Assembly: GCF_016808335.1 (NCBI RefSeq)
Contig: NC_053147.1
Span: forward strand, 20,756,913 to 20,820,912
Origin: Panicum virgatum
Lineage: Eukaryota; Streptophyta; Magnoliopsida; Poales; Poaceae
Length of the DNA: 64,000 nucleotides
Reading direction: 5' to 3'
In this document: positions 33,629-46,218 of the stretch, piece after piece
How the letters are laid out: each line of letters starts with the position of its first letter
How positions within the stretch are numbered: position 1 is the first letter of the stretch
The notes under the pieces: model-generated
Seen by the model: only the letters and a program-made list of their open reading frames with translations
Told to the model about the DNA's origin: nothing
The model's database searches: none
Position numbers and translations under genes: made by a program

Positions 33629-34643
33629 CTAGCCTATCAACCCGTGCTCTCGCACGGTCTAATTAAAAATAATATAAGAATGAGACCAATAATTCTTTTT
33701 CATCAATTAAATATTATAACACATACCCTAAAATATATATTTATCGTTATCTAGTCTAATATATTTTATTTTGCATCACGCCTCCACATTTATTCGAAAT
33801 ATATATATTCTGTTGAACTATTTGTTTTTGAATTGTTAGTCTTATCTCTTTCATCATACATGAATACAAGGTGACAAATATCGTGGATAGTATTTTCATA
33901 CAAACAATAATATTAGTAATGATAGAAATAGTAATTTGGAATTTTATATTGATGCACTTTAATATTCTATTATAATCATATAATTTAGATTCAGATTTGG
34001 GAGTAATTTAATTTAGGAGTAATTTAACTTCTAATAATGATATAATTGGATAATTTATATGAAAATTAAGGGGGTTATTTGTATTATAATGGCATAGGTA
34101 GGTAATTTACATGAGGATTAGGGCATGGTGACAAATATCGTGGGTAGTATTTTCATACAAATAATAATATTAGTAATGATAGAAATAGTAATTTCAGATT
34201 TTATATTGATGCATTTTAATATTCTATTATAATTATATAATTTTGATTCAGATTTAAGAGTAATTTAACTTCTAATAATGATATAATTGGATAATTTATA
34301 TGAAAATTAAGGGGATTATTTGTATTATAATAGCATAGGTAGGTAATTTACATGAAGATTAGGGGGGTTACTTTAGATTTTTTTATAATTGCAGAGGTGG
34401 GTAATTTAGATACATGTTTAGGGGGTTACTTTAGTCTATTTTTATAATGACAGAGGTGGGTAATTTATACGGAAAGATAACAGATCTGATGGCTATTATA
34501 ATTTGATTTGTTAGATTGATTGCCAGATGTTTCTGATTTTTGTTAGAATTTATAGGATTTCTCTATTTTTAGAGTGTTCACCTAGGATCCTAGGTGGCTT
34601 CATGTGGAGGCTTCAAAGGAGCATCCAATTAGTAATAGTAAGA
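33629..34643 (-). mobile_element. Non-autonomous Helitron nested in a MITE
   Basis: Read on -, the element starts TCTTACTATTACTAATTGG and ends GTTGATAGGCTAG. The GC-rich hairpin CCGTGC-GAGA-GCACGG lies about nine bases before the terminal CTAG, and the insertion is exactly between host A and T with no target duplication. These are the standard Helitron hallmarks (5' TC, 3' hairpin then CTRR, A/T target). It has no Rep/helicase ORF. Internally a unit of about 257 bases, starting GTGACAAATATCGTGG, is duplicated in tandem at 33871 and 34128. Confidence 0.8.
33871..34370. repeat. 257-base tandem duplication inside the Helitron
   Basis: Two nearly identical copies begin GTGACAAATATCGTGG at 33871 and 34128. 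They share the interior (AATAATATTAGTAATGATAG, TTGGATAATTTATATGAAAA) and the end GGTAGGTAATTTACATGA. A partial third repeat of the end (GGTGGGTAATTTA) follows at about 34395 and 34455. Confidence 0.8.
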
Positions 34644-34711
34644 TTGCCAAATAATAATCAAAGTACTACAGTACCAAACCCAAAAAAATTCGCGAACTAA
34701 ACAAGGCCTCA

Positions 34712-35440
34712 AGACTGATCTGGACATCATATAATAATCAGCTGATGCCTTGCCATTATTTCTCACCCGGGAAGGTAATCCTTTCATGTGGGGGGACCAA
34801 TCATTCCTACTATGAAGTTTGCACCATTTTTCGAGTTGAACAACATGAAGATTGACTCTAAAATATAATGCATTAACTTTAAAATACTATATTTCAATTA
34901 TGTATGTAACTATAAATAGGGATCCTCCTGTTTATTTTTACTTTTTTATTTCTTGCTAAGAAGCATTCTATGATAGTACCCAAGGTCTAAGTACCCTCTA
35001 CAAAGGGATCTTCAGACATAGAAAAAATATAAGTTATTTTTATCTAAAATAAATTATGTGTATGCTCTGTAGTCTTAGTTGAATTCATATATATACTTTG
35101 TACTGCGATGCCATACATATCTCATATTAGACCAGTCATATCCCATTTATTATTTGTCATGGCTGCTTAAACATAACTTCCTGGGCGCCGCAAAGCGCGC
35201 AGCTCTTCCTAGTTTTCATTGTCCCGGCAGCTCCGGGAGCTGCTACGAAAGGATTCGATGCTTTCCCGCTATAGCATGTCAGCGACAAAACCCTCCTGAA
35301 TAGCTGGTGTCTTGATCAAATATTCAAGTTGTTTATTTAGTTGGAACAATCAAGGGCGAAACCAGCCATTGCGGCCACCGGGCTCGTTATCATCCCCCGA
35401 CGGATCAATAACGTTCTTTTTACCAGTAACAAACACAGTA
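34712..35440. other. Intergenic DNA, no gene seen
   Basis: AT-rich with short unrelated ORFs. Nothing identifiable on either strand. Confidence 0.4.
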
Positions 35441-35445
35441 GCTTT

Positions 35446-35772
35446 AGCTTCGTTTAGTTACGTCCGTAAAGTTTTTGAAATAAATTTTTTGCATATTTGA
35501 AGTATTAAACATAAATTAATCACAAAATTAATTATAGAACTTGTATGTAAACTACGAGACGAATTTAATGAGCCTAATTAATCAATCATTAGTGCGTGTG
35601 TACTGTAGCAATTTGGTGTCTAATTATAGCCTAATTAGACTCATTAGATTTGTCTCGCAATTTACAAGCAAACTATGCAATTTATTTTTTATTTCGTCTA
35701 GATTTAATACTTCATGCATGTAAGATTTCTTTTCGATGTGATAGATTTGAAATATGCAACTAAACAAAGGCC
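35446..35772. mobile_element. Diverged MITE of the same AT-rich family
   Basis: The ends TTCGTTTAGTTAC and CAACTAAACAAAGGCC are imperfect inverted repeats. The interior carries ACTACGAGACGAATTTAATG and AGACTCATTAGATTTGTCTC, matching the 32163 element in layout. The left end has drifted and the target duplication is not resolved. Confidence 0.6.
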
Positions 35773-35879
35773 ATTATATAGAATTATTAAAATTTTGTCA
35801 GGGTTAGAAGACCCATGGCAAACCTCAAGCTACACCTTTGGGAACAATATATCTGAGAGATGGGACTAGAAAGTATAGT

Positions 35880-36362
35880 TGGCTAGATGGGCCGGCACCG
35901 GCCCGGCCTGGAAAAGCACGGCCCGAGAACGGCCCGGCCTAGAAAAGCATGGCTCGAGAGACGGCCCGGCTTGTGGCCATTCGGGCCAGTGCCGCGCCCG
36001 AGCCAGGACCAGTGCCGAGCCTGCTCTGCCTCCACGCGCCGCTCCTGCAGCACCATGTACGCCGCCGTCGCCCCCGGCCGCCTCACGAGTCGTCCCCGCC
36101 TCCCCGGACACCACCGTCGCCCCCGGCCGTCGCCGTCACCCACTGTCCCCGTCGTCGCCCCCGCGCAGGCCGCCGCCGCCGCCGCCCCCAGCCTGGCGTG
36201 TTGTCGTGCCCAGGGGTATGGCACGGCACGCTAGCGGCCTCGTAGGGCCGTGCCTGGGCCGGGATGCCGGCACGGTGGCACTACGCGGCATGGCACGGCA
36301 GCGCTGCCGTGCCCCGGGGTGGCGTGCTATAGCCGTGCTCGGGCGGCCCGTTTGGCCATTAC
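35880..36362. mobile_element. GC-rich transposon-like block (GGCCCGGC repeats)
   Basis: Begins GATGGGCCGGCACCGGCCCGG and ends GGGCGGCCCGTTTGGCCATT. It is full of GGCACGGCC/GGCCCGGC words in both orientations around a Pro-rich low-complexity core. This looks like a non-autonomous DNA transposon of the GGCCCGGCAC type seen in grasses, but ends and target duplication are not clear. ORFs here are compositional. Confidence 0.4.
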
Positions 36363-37156
36363 ACTGGAAAGTGTATCTAGTACTGTACTTATCAAGTGGA
36401 ACTTATGTATCAAAAAGTTTATTAATCGTGTGGCTTAAGATGTCAGCTTGATGATATCAAAGTTGAGGCTCTTTCAAATTTTCGTCCCTTAAAATATCGA
36501 TCTCGATCTCCATGCGAAGAGTTCCTTACGTAAAACAGAGTTGGTCAACTCTATTACTTCGTTCGTGCAAAAAAAAAAAAATCTCCATTGCTTCCATACA
36601 GAAATAGACCAAGTACGAAAATTATCTCATCCAACAGTTTGAATTTTGCTAGAGCTGCCCAAACGTAAAGAAAACGAGTAGCCCTTGTTTTCCCCCCTAA
36701 AAAGATAACCAAGTTCAAGGAGTATTTATTTATAATAGACCAGTCTGCAGCATTTTTTGTTTTCCTTGAAAAAAGAAGATTATCTGTGAAGATACATATA
36801 TGCATATAATAGTACTGAAGGTTGCATCTATTTGGTCCCCCCCCCCCCCTACGTGGCATATAGTTACAAAGTCACTATGCTTAAACATTTTATTGGTCAT
36901 CGACAAATTGAGCCAGAAATTTTTTGGAGCCTCTTGTTGCTTTCACAGAGCAAGTGCTGCATAAGAACTCCTACAGGAGATTTCAGTTTTGCAGTGTAAG
37001 TTATCGGTTCAGCTGACATTTATGAAATATGAACCAGAATAAGTTTGATGCTTACCTGTGGTAGAGTTAACTCTGTTAATATTCTAGGATGTGACATGAT
37101 TCGGCTTCTGTTTTGTTGCAACAAATAGTGGAGCCACATTGCTCCTTGATCTGAAT
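36363..37156. other. Intergenic DNA, no gene seen
   Basis: AT-rich, with a 13-base C run at 36837-36849. No coding or transposon signal was recognised. Confidence 0.4.
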
Positions 37157-37165
37157 GGTAAGAAG

Positions 37166-37583
37166 CATGGTTTTAAATAGCGGGCTATGGCAAATAGCGG
37201 CGTATTTTTCCCCGAGATTATGAGGCTATAGTGGGCTATGCCAAATAGCGGTTTACTACTAAATCATGAAAAATACATGTAATAGATGCACAAAAACATA
37301 GTAATTAACGAATTTCATTAATATAAATATGTTTCTAGGGCTACAGGAACATTACTTAAATTGACAATACAACACAATTTATATAATTAAATATTCAACT
37401 GTCCAAAAGACCAAAACAGTAGCACTGAGCTAAGGATAAGACTATAGCGGCACTAAAGCTACGCCATTTAGAGCAGCTATAGTCCAATTTAGCGTCCATA
37501 GCTGCCATAGTGGCAAAAATACAAATAGAGTAGCGGAGACTCTAAAAAGGATATAGCGGGACTATAGCTCTATTTAAAATCAT
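37166..37583. mobile_element. Mutator-like MITE with 9-bp target duplication
   Basis: 418 bases. The left end CATGGTTTTAAATAGCGGGC and right end CTATTTAAAATCAT are inverted repeats. The perfect 9-base duplication GGTAAGAAG flanks it (37157-37165 and 37584-37592), as expected for Mutator-superfamily insertion. The interior repeats TAGCGGGCTAT-type words in both orientations. There is no transposase. Confidence 0.8.
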
Positions 37584-37592
37584 GGTAAGAAG

Positions 37593-40071
37593 TATACTTT
37601 GCTCTGTAGAAATTTTGTGGCAGCATTTGAATCGAAAATTTTCTTGCCAGTATTCCAAGACGTGCAAACCATTTGACCACAATATAATGCATAGGGCATT
37701 AGCAATTGCAGTATAAAGGAGTTTTGGGCCCTTAAACTAAAAGATCCTCGCAGGCTTGGTACAGACAAAGAGACAACCTACAACTATGGAATAGCTGAAT
37801 AGGAGGTTTATCTTACTTACCTGGAACTATAGCGTTGGTTCTTTGCAGACCCTCTGATAGAATCATTTTAGAAGCGAATGAGACTTTTTCTCCTAGAAGC
37901 AGTAGTGGAAGGGGGAAAATTAGAAAATATATCCACGAATGGCTGTGCCAAATAGGAATGAAACCAATCTGTTGGTGCTACGCTTGAACTGCTGATCGAG
38001 CAGCATACAGCAAAATAAAGTAGAAGTAATTAATTTGGTTCGCTTGCAATACATTTTCATAAATGCTCAGTTGTCATAATGTATCCAAAATCAGATATAT
38101 GAAATTCAATAGAACTAATATTTCGTTATTGTCATCAGTGATCAAAGTAAAAGGTGACTATCTCATCTGCTAACTTCTGAAGGCTCCTAAGATACTTAGC
38201 CAGCCGCATTTATCTTGCTGATAGCTCCCCTCTACCAGAGAAATCAGTTCTACTTCTATGTAGGGCTCTGGCACCATCCACAACCATCGGAGAAAACATG
38301 CAGAAATGGAGCTCCATTTTAGCGATACTAGGGGATGGGAACCATGTGTTGGCAAAAGGTAAATGGAGTTTAATGTTTGAATTTGTGAATTATTAAGATG
38401 TTAGAATGCCAAGATCTAAATGGCTTTATGACAGGATCAAGGAACCTGGCACATGCCTCGTTACTTTCTGCACTAGCACTGCCATACAAAATGCCTTGTT
38501 ACTTGCTACAGTAGCATCATCATAAAAAAATGCTTTCTCATTGAGCCACACCATCAGAATCCTCTTATCTAGAGCAAATGTAGCAAATTTGATCTGCCCC
38601 ACAAGATATCATTTTGAATAGTACAGAGGTTTTGTCCAATGAAGAACCCATGTAGGCTTTAGTAAGCAAACTAATGTTGATAAAAAAAACGCTTGATAGG
38701 AGGTGAAAATATATTTCAGCTTCTATTGTTGAATGCTGATATGCATCTTAAACTCCATTGTAATGCAATAAAGATATTCAGTTCATCAACTTGTGTAGCA
38801 GAAAGGGTAGAAGGATTCTGAGCCGAGGAGGTCACACCACACAAAGGCAAGGCAACAGAAGGGGTAAAACTGATGCTGCTAGGGGCCTTTAGTAATGACA
38901 AAAGAACAGAATCGAGGCATTGAAACCAATCTATCAATCCATGGTGCATGCACTCTCATGCATATATCCGTGAGGATTAAGTCGTGAATCAGGACATCGC
39001 AGCTGGGGAAGGATCGAGAAGCTTTCGGGTACTTGAACCAATGGCTGCTCCAGAGAATGGCAATGCACAGCCAAGATTACCTTACAAGCATTTCGTCAAG
39101 CAGCTCCTGGGCGTTGGTGCCTACCTGTCTGGCGCGTTCTACGCCGGCTTCACCCCAGCTCTGACGTTTCTCCGCGCGGCCGGGACACCGTTGGTTTCGG
39201 CGGCATGAAAATACAGATTCCCATCAGCCTCGGCCTTGTCTTCCTCAGTGAGCATGAGGGCGAGCTCTAGCAGCGCGGCTCCTTCCACGGCGGCCTTGGC
39301 GAACGGGAGGAACGCGCCGCTGTTCCGCTCGCTATCAACGACATCGAACATTCCGAGCATGCCAGTCAACAGCGGGTGCTCTGAGCTCTCCTTGAGCATC
39401 TGTGACCCCAGCGCCGCGGCAGAGGCGACAGGTTAGCCTCCAGCGCCACCGCCATCACTATGAATGTGGGGAGAAGGGGAGGTGGGTGCGTGCTCCGAGG
39501 CAAATCAGAGCTCGGCAACGCCCCGCGTCTATCCATCCGCGTCGAGCCTCCGTTAGCGTGGTGCCGCTGCCACGGTCACTCCGCACCTCACCTCGGCGGT
39601 GCCGTTGCATGCTTGCCGCCTGCAGGCGACGGCGGCGGCGATGTCCATATGCTCCTCCCTGTCGTGACGCGGTGGACCGGGAGGCGGCGGCGGAGGGGGG
39701 TTGGGGCGCGAGATGGTGGGGAGCAGCTTCCTGGGAGGCGGCGATGACCGGATTGGAGGTGGTGGTGGCCGTGACGCTAATCTGGGGAAGGTGAGAGGGA
39801 CGGTCTTCCTTCCGGCCCTGGGCATCGCTGGCGCCGGCGCTGAATACGACCTTCGCCGTCCACCAGGAGCATGATCGAGGGTCCTGGTCCTGCCGGATGC
39901 TTCGGGACTCTCGGGAGACGTGGAGGGAGATTTTTTTACCGCAGTCGGGTGAGCAAGCGACGCGCCGTGCACCAGATGATGCAGATCAATCGGTCCGTAT
40001 TATTTTTACTATCGTGTACTACCTCAGCTTGTACGGAACGGTGCGCAAATGATATATAGAAATTTCTGAAA
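37593..40071. other. Intergenic DNA with an unassigned coding-like patch
   Basis: Mostly without a gene. One patch, about 39209-39436 on -, has protein-like codon order (L-L-T-G-M-L-G-M-F-D-V-V-D-S-E-R-N, then F-A-K-A-A-V-E-G-A-A-L-L-E-L-A-L). It could be an exon or captured fragment of a plant gene, but I do not recognise the family and could not define splice sites. 39440-39970 is GC-rich with compositional ORFs on both strands. Confidence 0.3.
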
Positions 40072-40252
40072 ATGGGGAAAGGGACGCCTCACCAACAGGC
40101 TCAGTTGACCCCACCTGTCGTAGGTGACAGGCCCCCTCCGCGCCTCCCCTCGTTTCTCTTTCCGCGTACTCGAAGGCTGCGCGACAGTACGCCACTAGCG
40201 CAGCAGCGGTTGGCCACCACCCGACGCCGGAGGAGGCAGCGGCGGCGCGGCG

Positions 40253-43200
40253 ATGGCGGGGAAGCACGGCCGCAACGGCTACGACGACGACAACGTCAAC
40301 CCCTTCGCGGTGAGTGCTCCTCGCTTCAGCATCTCCGCCACCCTGACTCGGCGTCTCCACTCGCGTAGATCTCGTTGCGCCCATCGGATCCGATCAGCTT
40401 CCGCTGCGCTCGCATTTTGGGATCCAGCCGCTCCATGGTCTCTCGTGTACCAGATCTGAGCGTTAGAGGGGCACGCGATGGCGAGATGCAGATTTCCGCG
40501 CTTGGAGTTTGGTAGCCACGTGCCCTGCGTAGGGTGCTCGTGGAGCGGCTGCTTGGCTCTAGATCTGTGCGTGCCCCTGTAAGGAACTAGGGTGAATGAC
40601 CAGTAGCTTGTGGGACATGCGGTTCTGCGTTTAGTTGTTGTAACTTGGGATTTGCTGTCATTACCTTGGTACGGCGATGTGGGGGCCTTATGCTGTGATG
40701 CATGGGCATCTCCCAATTTGCTGACCTGGTTCCATGTTATATTGCTAGCTAGGTTTGGATTACTCATGTTTTAGACAGATGACACTTGTTTATTGACTGT
40801 TTCGTGGTGCAAAGTTTAACTTGCAAGTATAATCATGGGGCAAGTCTTCAGCCCACTTGAATTGGAAGGGTTGGTGTTTTCAATTCACTCAGTTTATTTC
40901 ACATGCTTTTCATTTTATGGTACTATATGTTGATTGTTCTACTTAAAGCTTAGTAGCAGGTTAGTTATATCTGCTAGAAAAAATAATATGGTTACTGAGG
41001 TCACTTGCTCAGAGACTTCTAATTTGGAGTTGTTTTTTGTAACTCTATAACTGATTTGTCTTCCAAATCTCCCCTATTCTGCAGGGAGGAAGTGTTCCAC
41101 CAGCCACCAATTCTCGGCTCTCACCTCTATCGCATGAACCAGCTGATTTCTACAATGTAGATATTCCTCTTGATTCAACAAAGGTACTTCAATCTCCTTG
41201 AATCTGGAGGCCTGTACAGTTGCATTAAATGAAAGTTTTGAGAACCCATTTTGCCATCAAGGGCTAAACGAATAGAGTTAACTGAGCTTCCTGCTCTATC
41301 TGGGTACATGCACTCTTCATTATGATTTTTTTTTAATTTCCTTGTCAAAATAGCTTATTTAAGTCATTCACTGTACTGTTTGTATGCCAAGTTAATTTTG
41401 ATTGTTTATCTGATTAGTTTATTTGCTGATGATTCCTCACATCATGCATCCGTCGATATCTGCATTTAGGATCTGAAGAAAAAGGAGAAAGAGCTCCAGG
41501 CTATGGAAGCTGAGCTAAACAAAAGAGAGAGGGTATGTGCCTATTAATCTATTATTGCTGATTTTTCAGCTTTTTTGTGCCATTCACCAACTATAGCAGC
41601 TCTGATGAATAAAATAAATTTTGTGTACAACATACAAGGTTATGTTTCATAAACTATTCTATGATGTGCAATTTATCTGCTATGTGATGCACTACTTTAT
41701 TAAACATTGTGTTTTGTATCCAATCAATGGATCGAATCATGAATTATACTTATATTGCCAAAGCATTCCTGTGCCAAGCAGTACTCAAATATTTCATTTG
41801 AATGATTTGTTTTGCTCTATATATGATTTATATTGATTGCTGAAGCACTCATTCTCCATACAGTACTCAAAGATTTCATTTGAGAGAGATATGTTGCTTT
41901 ATATGTATTTTGTGTTGATCTTTTTTGTTAAATTTTTTTGAGATATCAGAGAATTCGAGTCAAAGAAGGAAATTGGCTGTTTTCAGCTTTCCTCCGTGTC
42001 TGATATGTTTGAAACTTTGAATCCGTGTACCATCTTTTTATTTACTTTGTACACAATTCTTTCTCTAAAATGCTGATAGGCTTCCTTTTCATTTGTCTCC
42101 ATATTGACCTAGGAATTGAAAAGGAAGGAAGAGGCGGCATCCCGAGGTACATTGCATACTGTTTCGAAATAGCTGTTTATTTCATTTTTTATGTTTGTAG
42201 CTATAATTTTTTGAACTCATAAGAAAGAATTGGCAAAGTTATTGAGGAAATTTACTGAGAAGAGTGAGAACCGATGTTTGTCACTCAACTTATGTGAAGC
42301 ATTTAGTGCTATTTCTGTGCTCAGTTATCTCTGATATTTTCTGAGAAGATTACTTTTTCTAGGTGGTGTTTACAAATACTACTATTTATGTCTTCTAGTT
42401 TAGTTTGTATGTAAAATTTGGCCATTTTTCTGAATAAGTTGTTTCTTTCCATAAAGCTGATTAGATTGGACACTTATTGTGTTGCCTACTGTTTGTGGCC
42501 AAGCAACATAAACAAATCTGTCTCACTATATATTTTGGCTAACATTTATCATCCTGTTTTTTTTTCCAGCTGGCATTGTGATAGAAGAGAAGAATTGGCC
42601 TCCCTTTTTCCCTCTCATCCACCACAACATTTCCAATGAGATACCTATCCATCTACAAAGGATGCAGTATCTTGCATTTTCGTCGTTTTTGGGTAAGCTC
42701 TTAATGCCCGAATTTGTTGGTCAGTACTAGTGTGCTGTGCTGCCTCACCTTTTTCTTTCTGGCTTAATTATATGGCAGTGATTTTCTTTTTTACATATTA
42801 TGCACTAGTAGTGTTACTTCCAGCAGGGAGTGATGGCAATAAGCTTCCACTTCTTTGCTTATTTCATTATAAAGGATATATCATGGTCATTTAATTGGCG
42901 GATTGATAAATTCTACAGAAGCGAACGCGCGTGTAAGTATAGCGCGGTGGTTGGGCTGCCGATGGGCAACCAACTGGTCGGGGGTTCGAGCCCCTGGTCT
43001 CGCACCTTGCAGGAGTGCATATTTGCGCGGTGGAACGGATGTGTCCAGTTTTGGCCATCCTCGTCTGGGTTATTCTCGGACACTGCATAAAAAAATCCCG
43101 CCTCGCTAGCATTGCTAGGGTTCGGGGTATTTTCTCAACCGATAGAAGGCTGAACTTCTTCTTAATACAATGCCATGGGGCAGTCTTTCCCCCACCACAA

Positions 43201-46200
43201 CAACAACAACAGTCTTTTCCCCCACTGATTGAGTTTTGTTTTATAAATTCTACAGAAAAAGAATTATGATAGTGGCATTTTCCTTCATTTGGTGTAACAT
43301 TTCTCAAAAGAGGTTCTCTTATACAGTACTTGCTTCTCATGCAGGATTGATAGCATGCCTATTTTTTAATATCATTGCAACTACAACAGCATGGATCAAA
43401 GGGGAAGGTACAGTTAAAATGCACCTTATTGACATCTAAAATATCTTCTTCCATCAGCATCTATTACTTTACTGACACTTCAAACTAATGGGGATCACTC
43501 TATAAAAGGTGTAATCATCTGGTTGCTTGCCATTATCTACTTCATATCTGGTGCACCTGGGGCCTATGTGTTATGGTATCGCCCTCTTTATAATGCAATG
43601 AGGTTGAGTATGCACATCTGCCCGATAATACATTTTTTTCACCTTCACGATTGTTCCTTATGACCATATATCTTGTTTTTGGGAATGTTTATTGCAGAAC
43701 TGAGAGTGCTTTGAAATTTGGGTGGTTTTTTCTGTTTTACATGGTAAGATATCGACATAAAATGAAATAACAATTTTGCACAGTAGCATCTTAGCATTAA
43801 GAATCATAAAATTATTGCGTGGCTTGCTGACTCTACCATTTCCAGATTCATATTATCTTCTGTGTGTGGGCAGCTGTGGCTCCTCCCTTTCCTTTTAAAG
43901 GAAAATCCCTGGCGTAAGTCTCCTATACTACTGAAAGTATACTTGTTTTTTTACTTCTTGTGATGCCATAACTCATAACTGTTGTAAGTTCTATAGGATG
44001 TTATCTTTGAGGAACCATATTTATCCCTAGTCATAATTGTTTTTCTTAGCAACAGTTCTACTCCATAAAAGTTAAATTTCACTTAAGAACAGGTTTAAGA
44101 TGTAGATGTTTGAGGTCAAACAGCTAAGTTCATTAACCCACTCATTGCCTTCTTCAAAACTGTTGTTAGTGTTGATCTCCACAAGGAATTGTTGCTGATA
44201 TATGATAGTTGCCACAAATTTTCAGCATAAGCACACACAGACACATTCTGCGACCCTGGTAGTGGATATGTCATATACTAGAATATAACTTAAAACAATG
44301 TCCTAAAGTTCGGATAGTTATATTTCTTGCTAATCATGTCACTCTTAAGCTTCACCAACATTATTTTATCCAATATGCGTCACTTAGTTCGTAAGGACCC
44401 CTAGGCTACAAGTGCTGAACTGGTCATACAATTTAAATGGAATTATCGGCAGTAGTGATAAAGTTTGGTTGTTGTTAGCGCCAAATCGTAATTGACCTTT
44501 TTACTGTAGTATGTTCTATCTGTTTACAGTGCATATAAGGCTTCTGTGGTACTAAATATTTCTTTGCTGTTTCATCAGTGGAATTTTGCCAGCAATTGAT
44601 GTCATAAGCAAGAGTGCTATTGTTGGGGTAAGTCCATAAGTCTATCAGTATTTATCCTTATACTATTGGATTATTAGGTTTATAATCTGGACTCACTATA
44701 CTATACAGCCCCGCTATACTCAGTTACACCTAGGAATAGTATTGTGGTGTTAAACAGCATTTACATGAAAATCCTTGCATTTTGATTGGTCTTTTTTTTT
44801 GAAGCCTCCCTTTCTGGGTACAGACGTAGTATCTGTTCTTGTACGCATACAGAAGTGCACCACACACTCACACCCCTACACACATACGCAGACCTACATC
44901 TACACACAGAAAATATGATTGCATCCTTCGTGATATCGACAGAGCTAGCTTGGTTCTGTAGACGACGGGCACGTCGTACTGACCATTGTGGCGTCACGCG
45001 AGGGAGGCGGCATGAAGCTTCACCGATGACAGTCTCCTGTACAAGAAAACTCACGGACCCAATGCCGCCGCCGGAGCACACGACAACGAAGAAGAGAGAA
45101 GCCCGGAGTACTTTATTCCACGAACGCGACGCCGACTCTCATCGGAGCACCGCCGGGAAAGCGGCCAACGGCCGGAAGACAACGCCGCCGCCACCAGCAC
45201 CGCTAGCAGCGCAGCAACGGAACCCCACAGGGCTGCAAAAGAGGCCCACCCTTTCGCAAAAAAGTGGCCAAACAAGTCTTGTACCTCCGCCGCCGGAGTT
45301 GAAGAAGACTCCCGAGAAGACGAACGCCGTGTAGGCAACATCACCCGAGAGCTTCCTCCGACATCTAGAGCCGAAGCAGAGAAGCCAAAATCATCTCACA
45401 GAATCTTCGATGAAGCCCACGCCAAAGCCGTCACCGTCGTCATCGCCGAAGACCCGGAGGACCCTTATTCGCCGGGGCGGAGGCTCCTCCACCGCCGGAA
45501 ACCTAAGCACCGCCACCATGGGAAGAGGCGAGCTAACCCTAGCCTACTAGAAAAGAAACAACCTAAACTAGCAGCTACAACTACGTCGGACATCGATCCG
45601 CCTTGTCCCCCACCCGATCCAGTGCCGGAGAGGCCACCGGAGGGCAGGGACCAGGCGGATCGACGCCGGAATCGGCGTCGCCTCTGTTTCGCCTCGCGCG
45701 GAACTGTAGAGAGGGGAACGGAGGGGAAAACACGGTTTTGTCACATTTTGATTGGTCTTGTGTCCCTGCTCAAACATATTGACTCCCATAAGCACTTGTA
45801 TGTAGCCTTTCTAGCAGCTTTTGTTTGTGCATGCTTCATCAATGCTGCTGCATTGAATAGTTATATGATGGTTGACTTATTTAGTCTCATGCTGATTTGC
45901 AATTATTTATTCCATTTGGCAGATATTTTACTTTGTTGGATTTGGCTTGTTCTGCCTTGAATCACTTCTGAGCATTGCTGTAATTCAGGTTGGCTGAATC
46001 TATTCTTTACTCAAACGAAGCCTTCATTCTGTTATAGCCCAGGGATATTTGTTCTATTGTAGCCTTTTCTGTAAGGAAGTTCGTTATGCTCTTCATATCT
46101 CTTGATCATTGAATTATTTCGCTCAATGCAGCAAGTATACATGTACTTCCGTGGGAGTGGAAAAGCCGCAGAGATGAAACGTGAGGCGGCACGTGGTGCT

Positions 46201-46218
46201 CTAAGTTCTGCCTTCTGA
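40253..46218 (+). CDS. SCAMP: Secretory carrier-associated membrane protein (SCAMP)
   Basis: Twelve exons: 40253-40309, 41085-41183, 41470-41532, 42113-42146, 42570-42692, 43344-43407, 43509-43602, 43698-43743, 43846-43913, 44579-44627, 45923-45988, 46133-46218. They total 849 bases, 282 residues, all with GT-AG borders. The N-terminus carries N-P-F (residues 17-19), the endocytic EH-binding motif. A coiled coil [10 protein letters not shown] (about 53-80) follows, then [10 protein letters not shown], four hydrophobic segments (about 125-250) and a short cytosolic tail. This is the complete plant SCAMP layout (post-Golgi, plasma membrane and cell-plate trafficking). Introns 5 and 10 contain retroposon insertions but exons and borders are intact, so the gene should be functional. 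Confidence 0.95.
42921..43242 (+). mobile_element. tRNA-derived SINE in SCAMP intron 5
   Basis: A 322-base insertion flanked by the perfect 15-base duplication ATAAATTCTACAGAA (42906-42920 and 43243-43257). The head has tRNA-like pol III promoter sequence: A-box-like AGCGCGGTGGTTGGGC and B box GGTTCGAGCCC at 42983-42993. The tail is CAA-repeat and T/G-rich (GAGTTTTGTTT). These are the marks of a plant SINE on the sense strand of the gene. Confidence 0.85.
44794..45742 (-). mobile_element. LINE-type retroposon in SCAMP intron 10
   Basis: A 949-base GC-rich insertion, foreign to the AT-rich intron, flanked by the perfect 16-base duplication CATTTTGATTGGTCTT (44778-44793 and 45743-45758). On - it ends in a poly(A) run, seen as T9 at the left end, with a GTGTGTAGGGGTGTGAG-type 3' end like grass L1 retroposons. 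No reverse transcriptase is encoded, so it is a 5'-truncated or non-autonomous copy. ORFs inside it have no recognised domain. Confidence 0.8.

Larger units (their letters stand above)
33463..34708. mobile_element. MITE (TCA duplication) split by a Helitron
   Basis: The left half begins GGCCACATTTAGTTCC after TCA (33460-33462). The right half ends GAACTAAACAAGGCC before TCA (34709-34711). It is the same family as the element at 32163. Its two halves (33463-33628 and 34644-34708) are separated by a 1015-base insertion, described separately. Confidence 0.75.

Noticed and set aside
42940..43000. tRNA gene candidate (A and B boxes)
   Set aside because: It has no cloverleaf. It is the head of a SINE bounded by 15-base target duplications.
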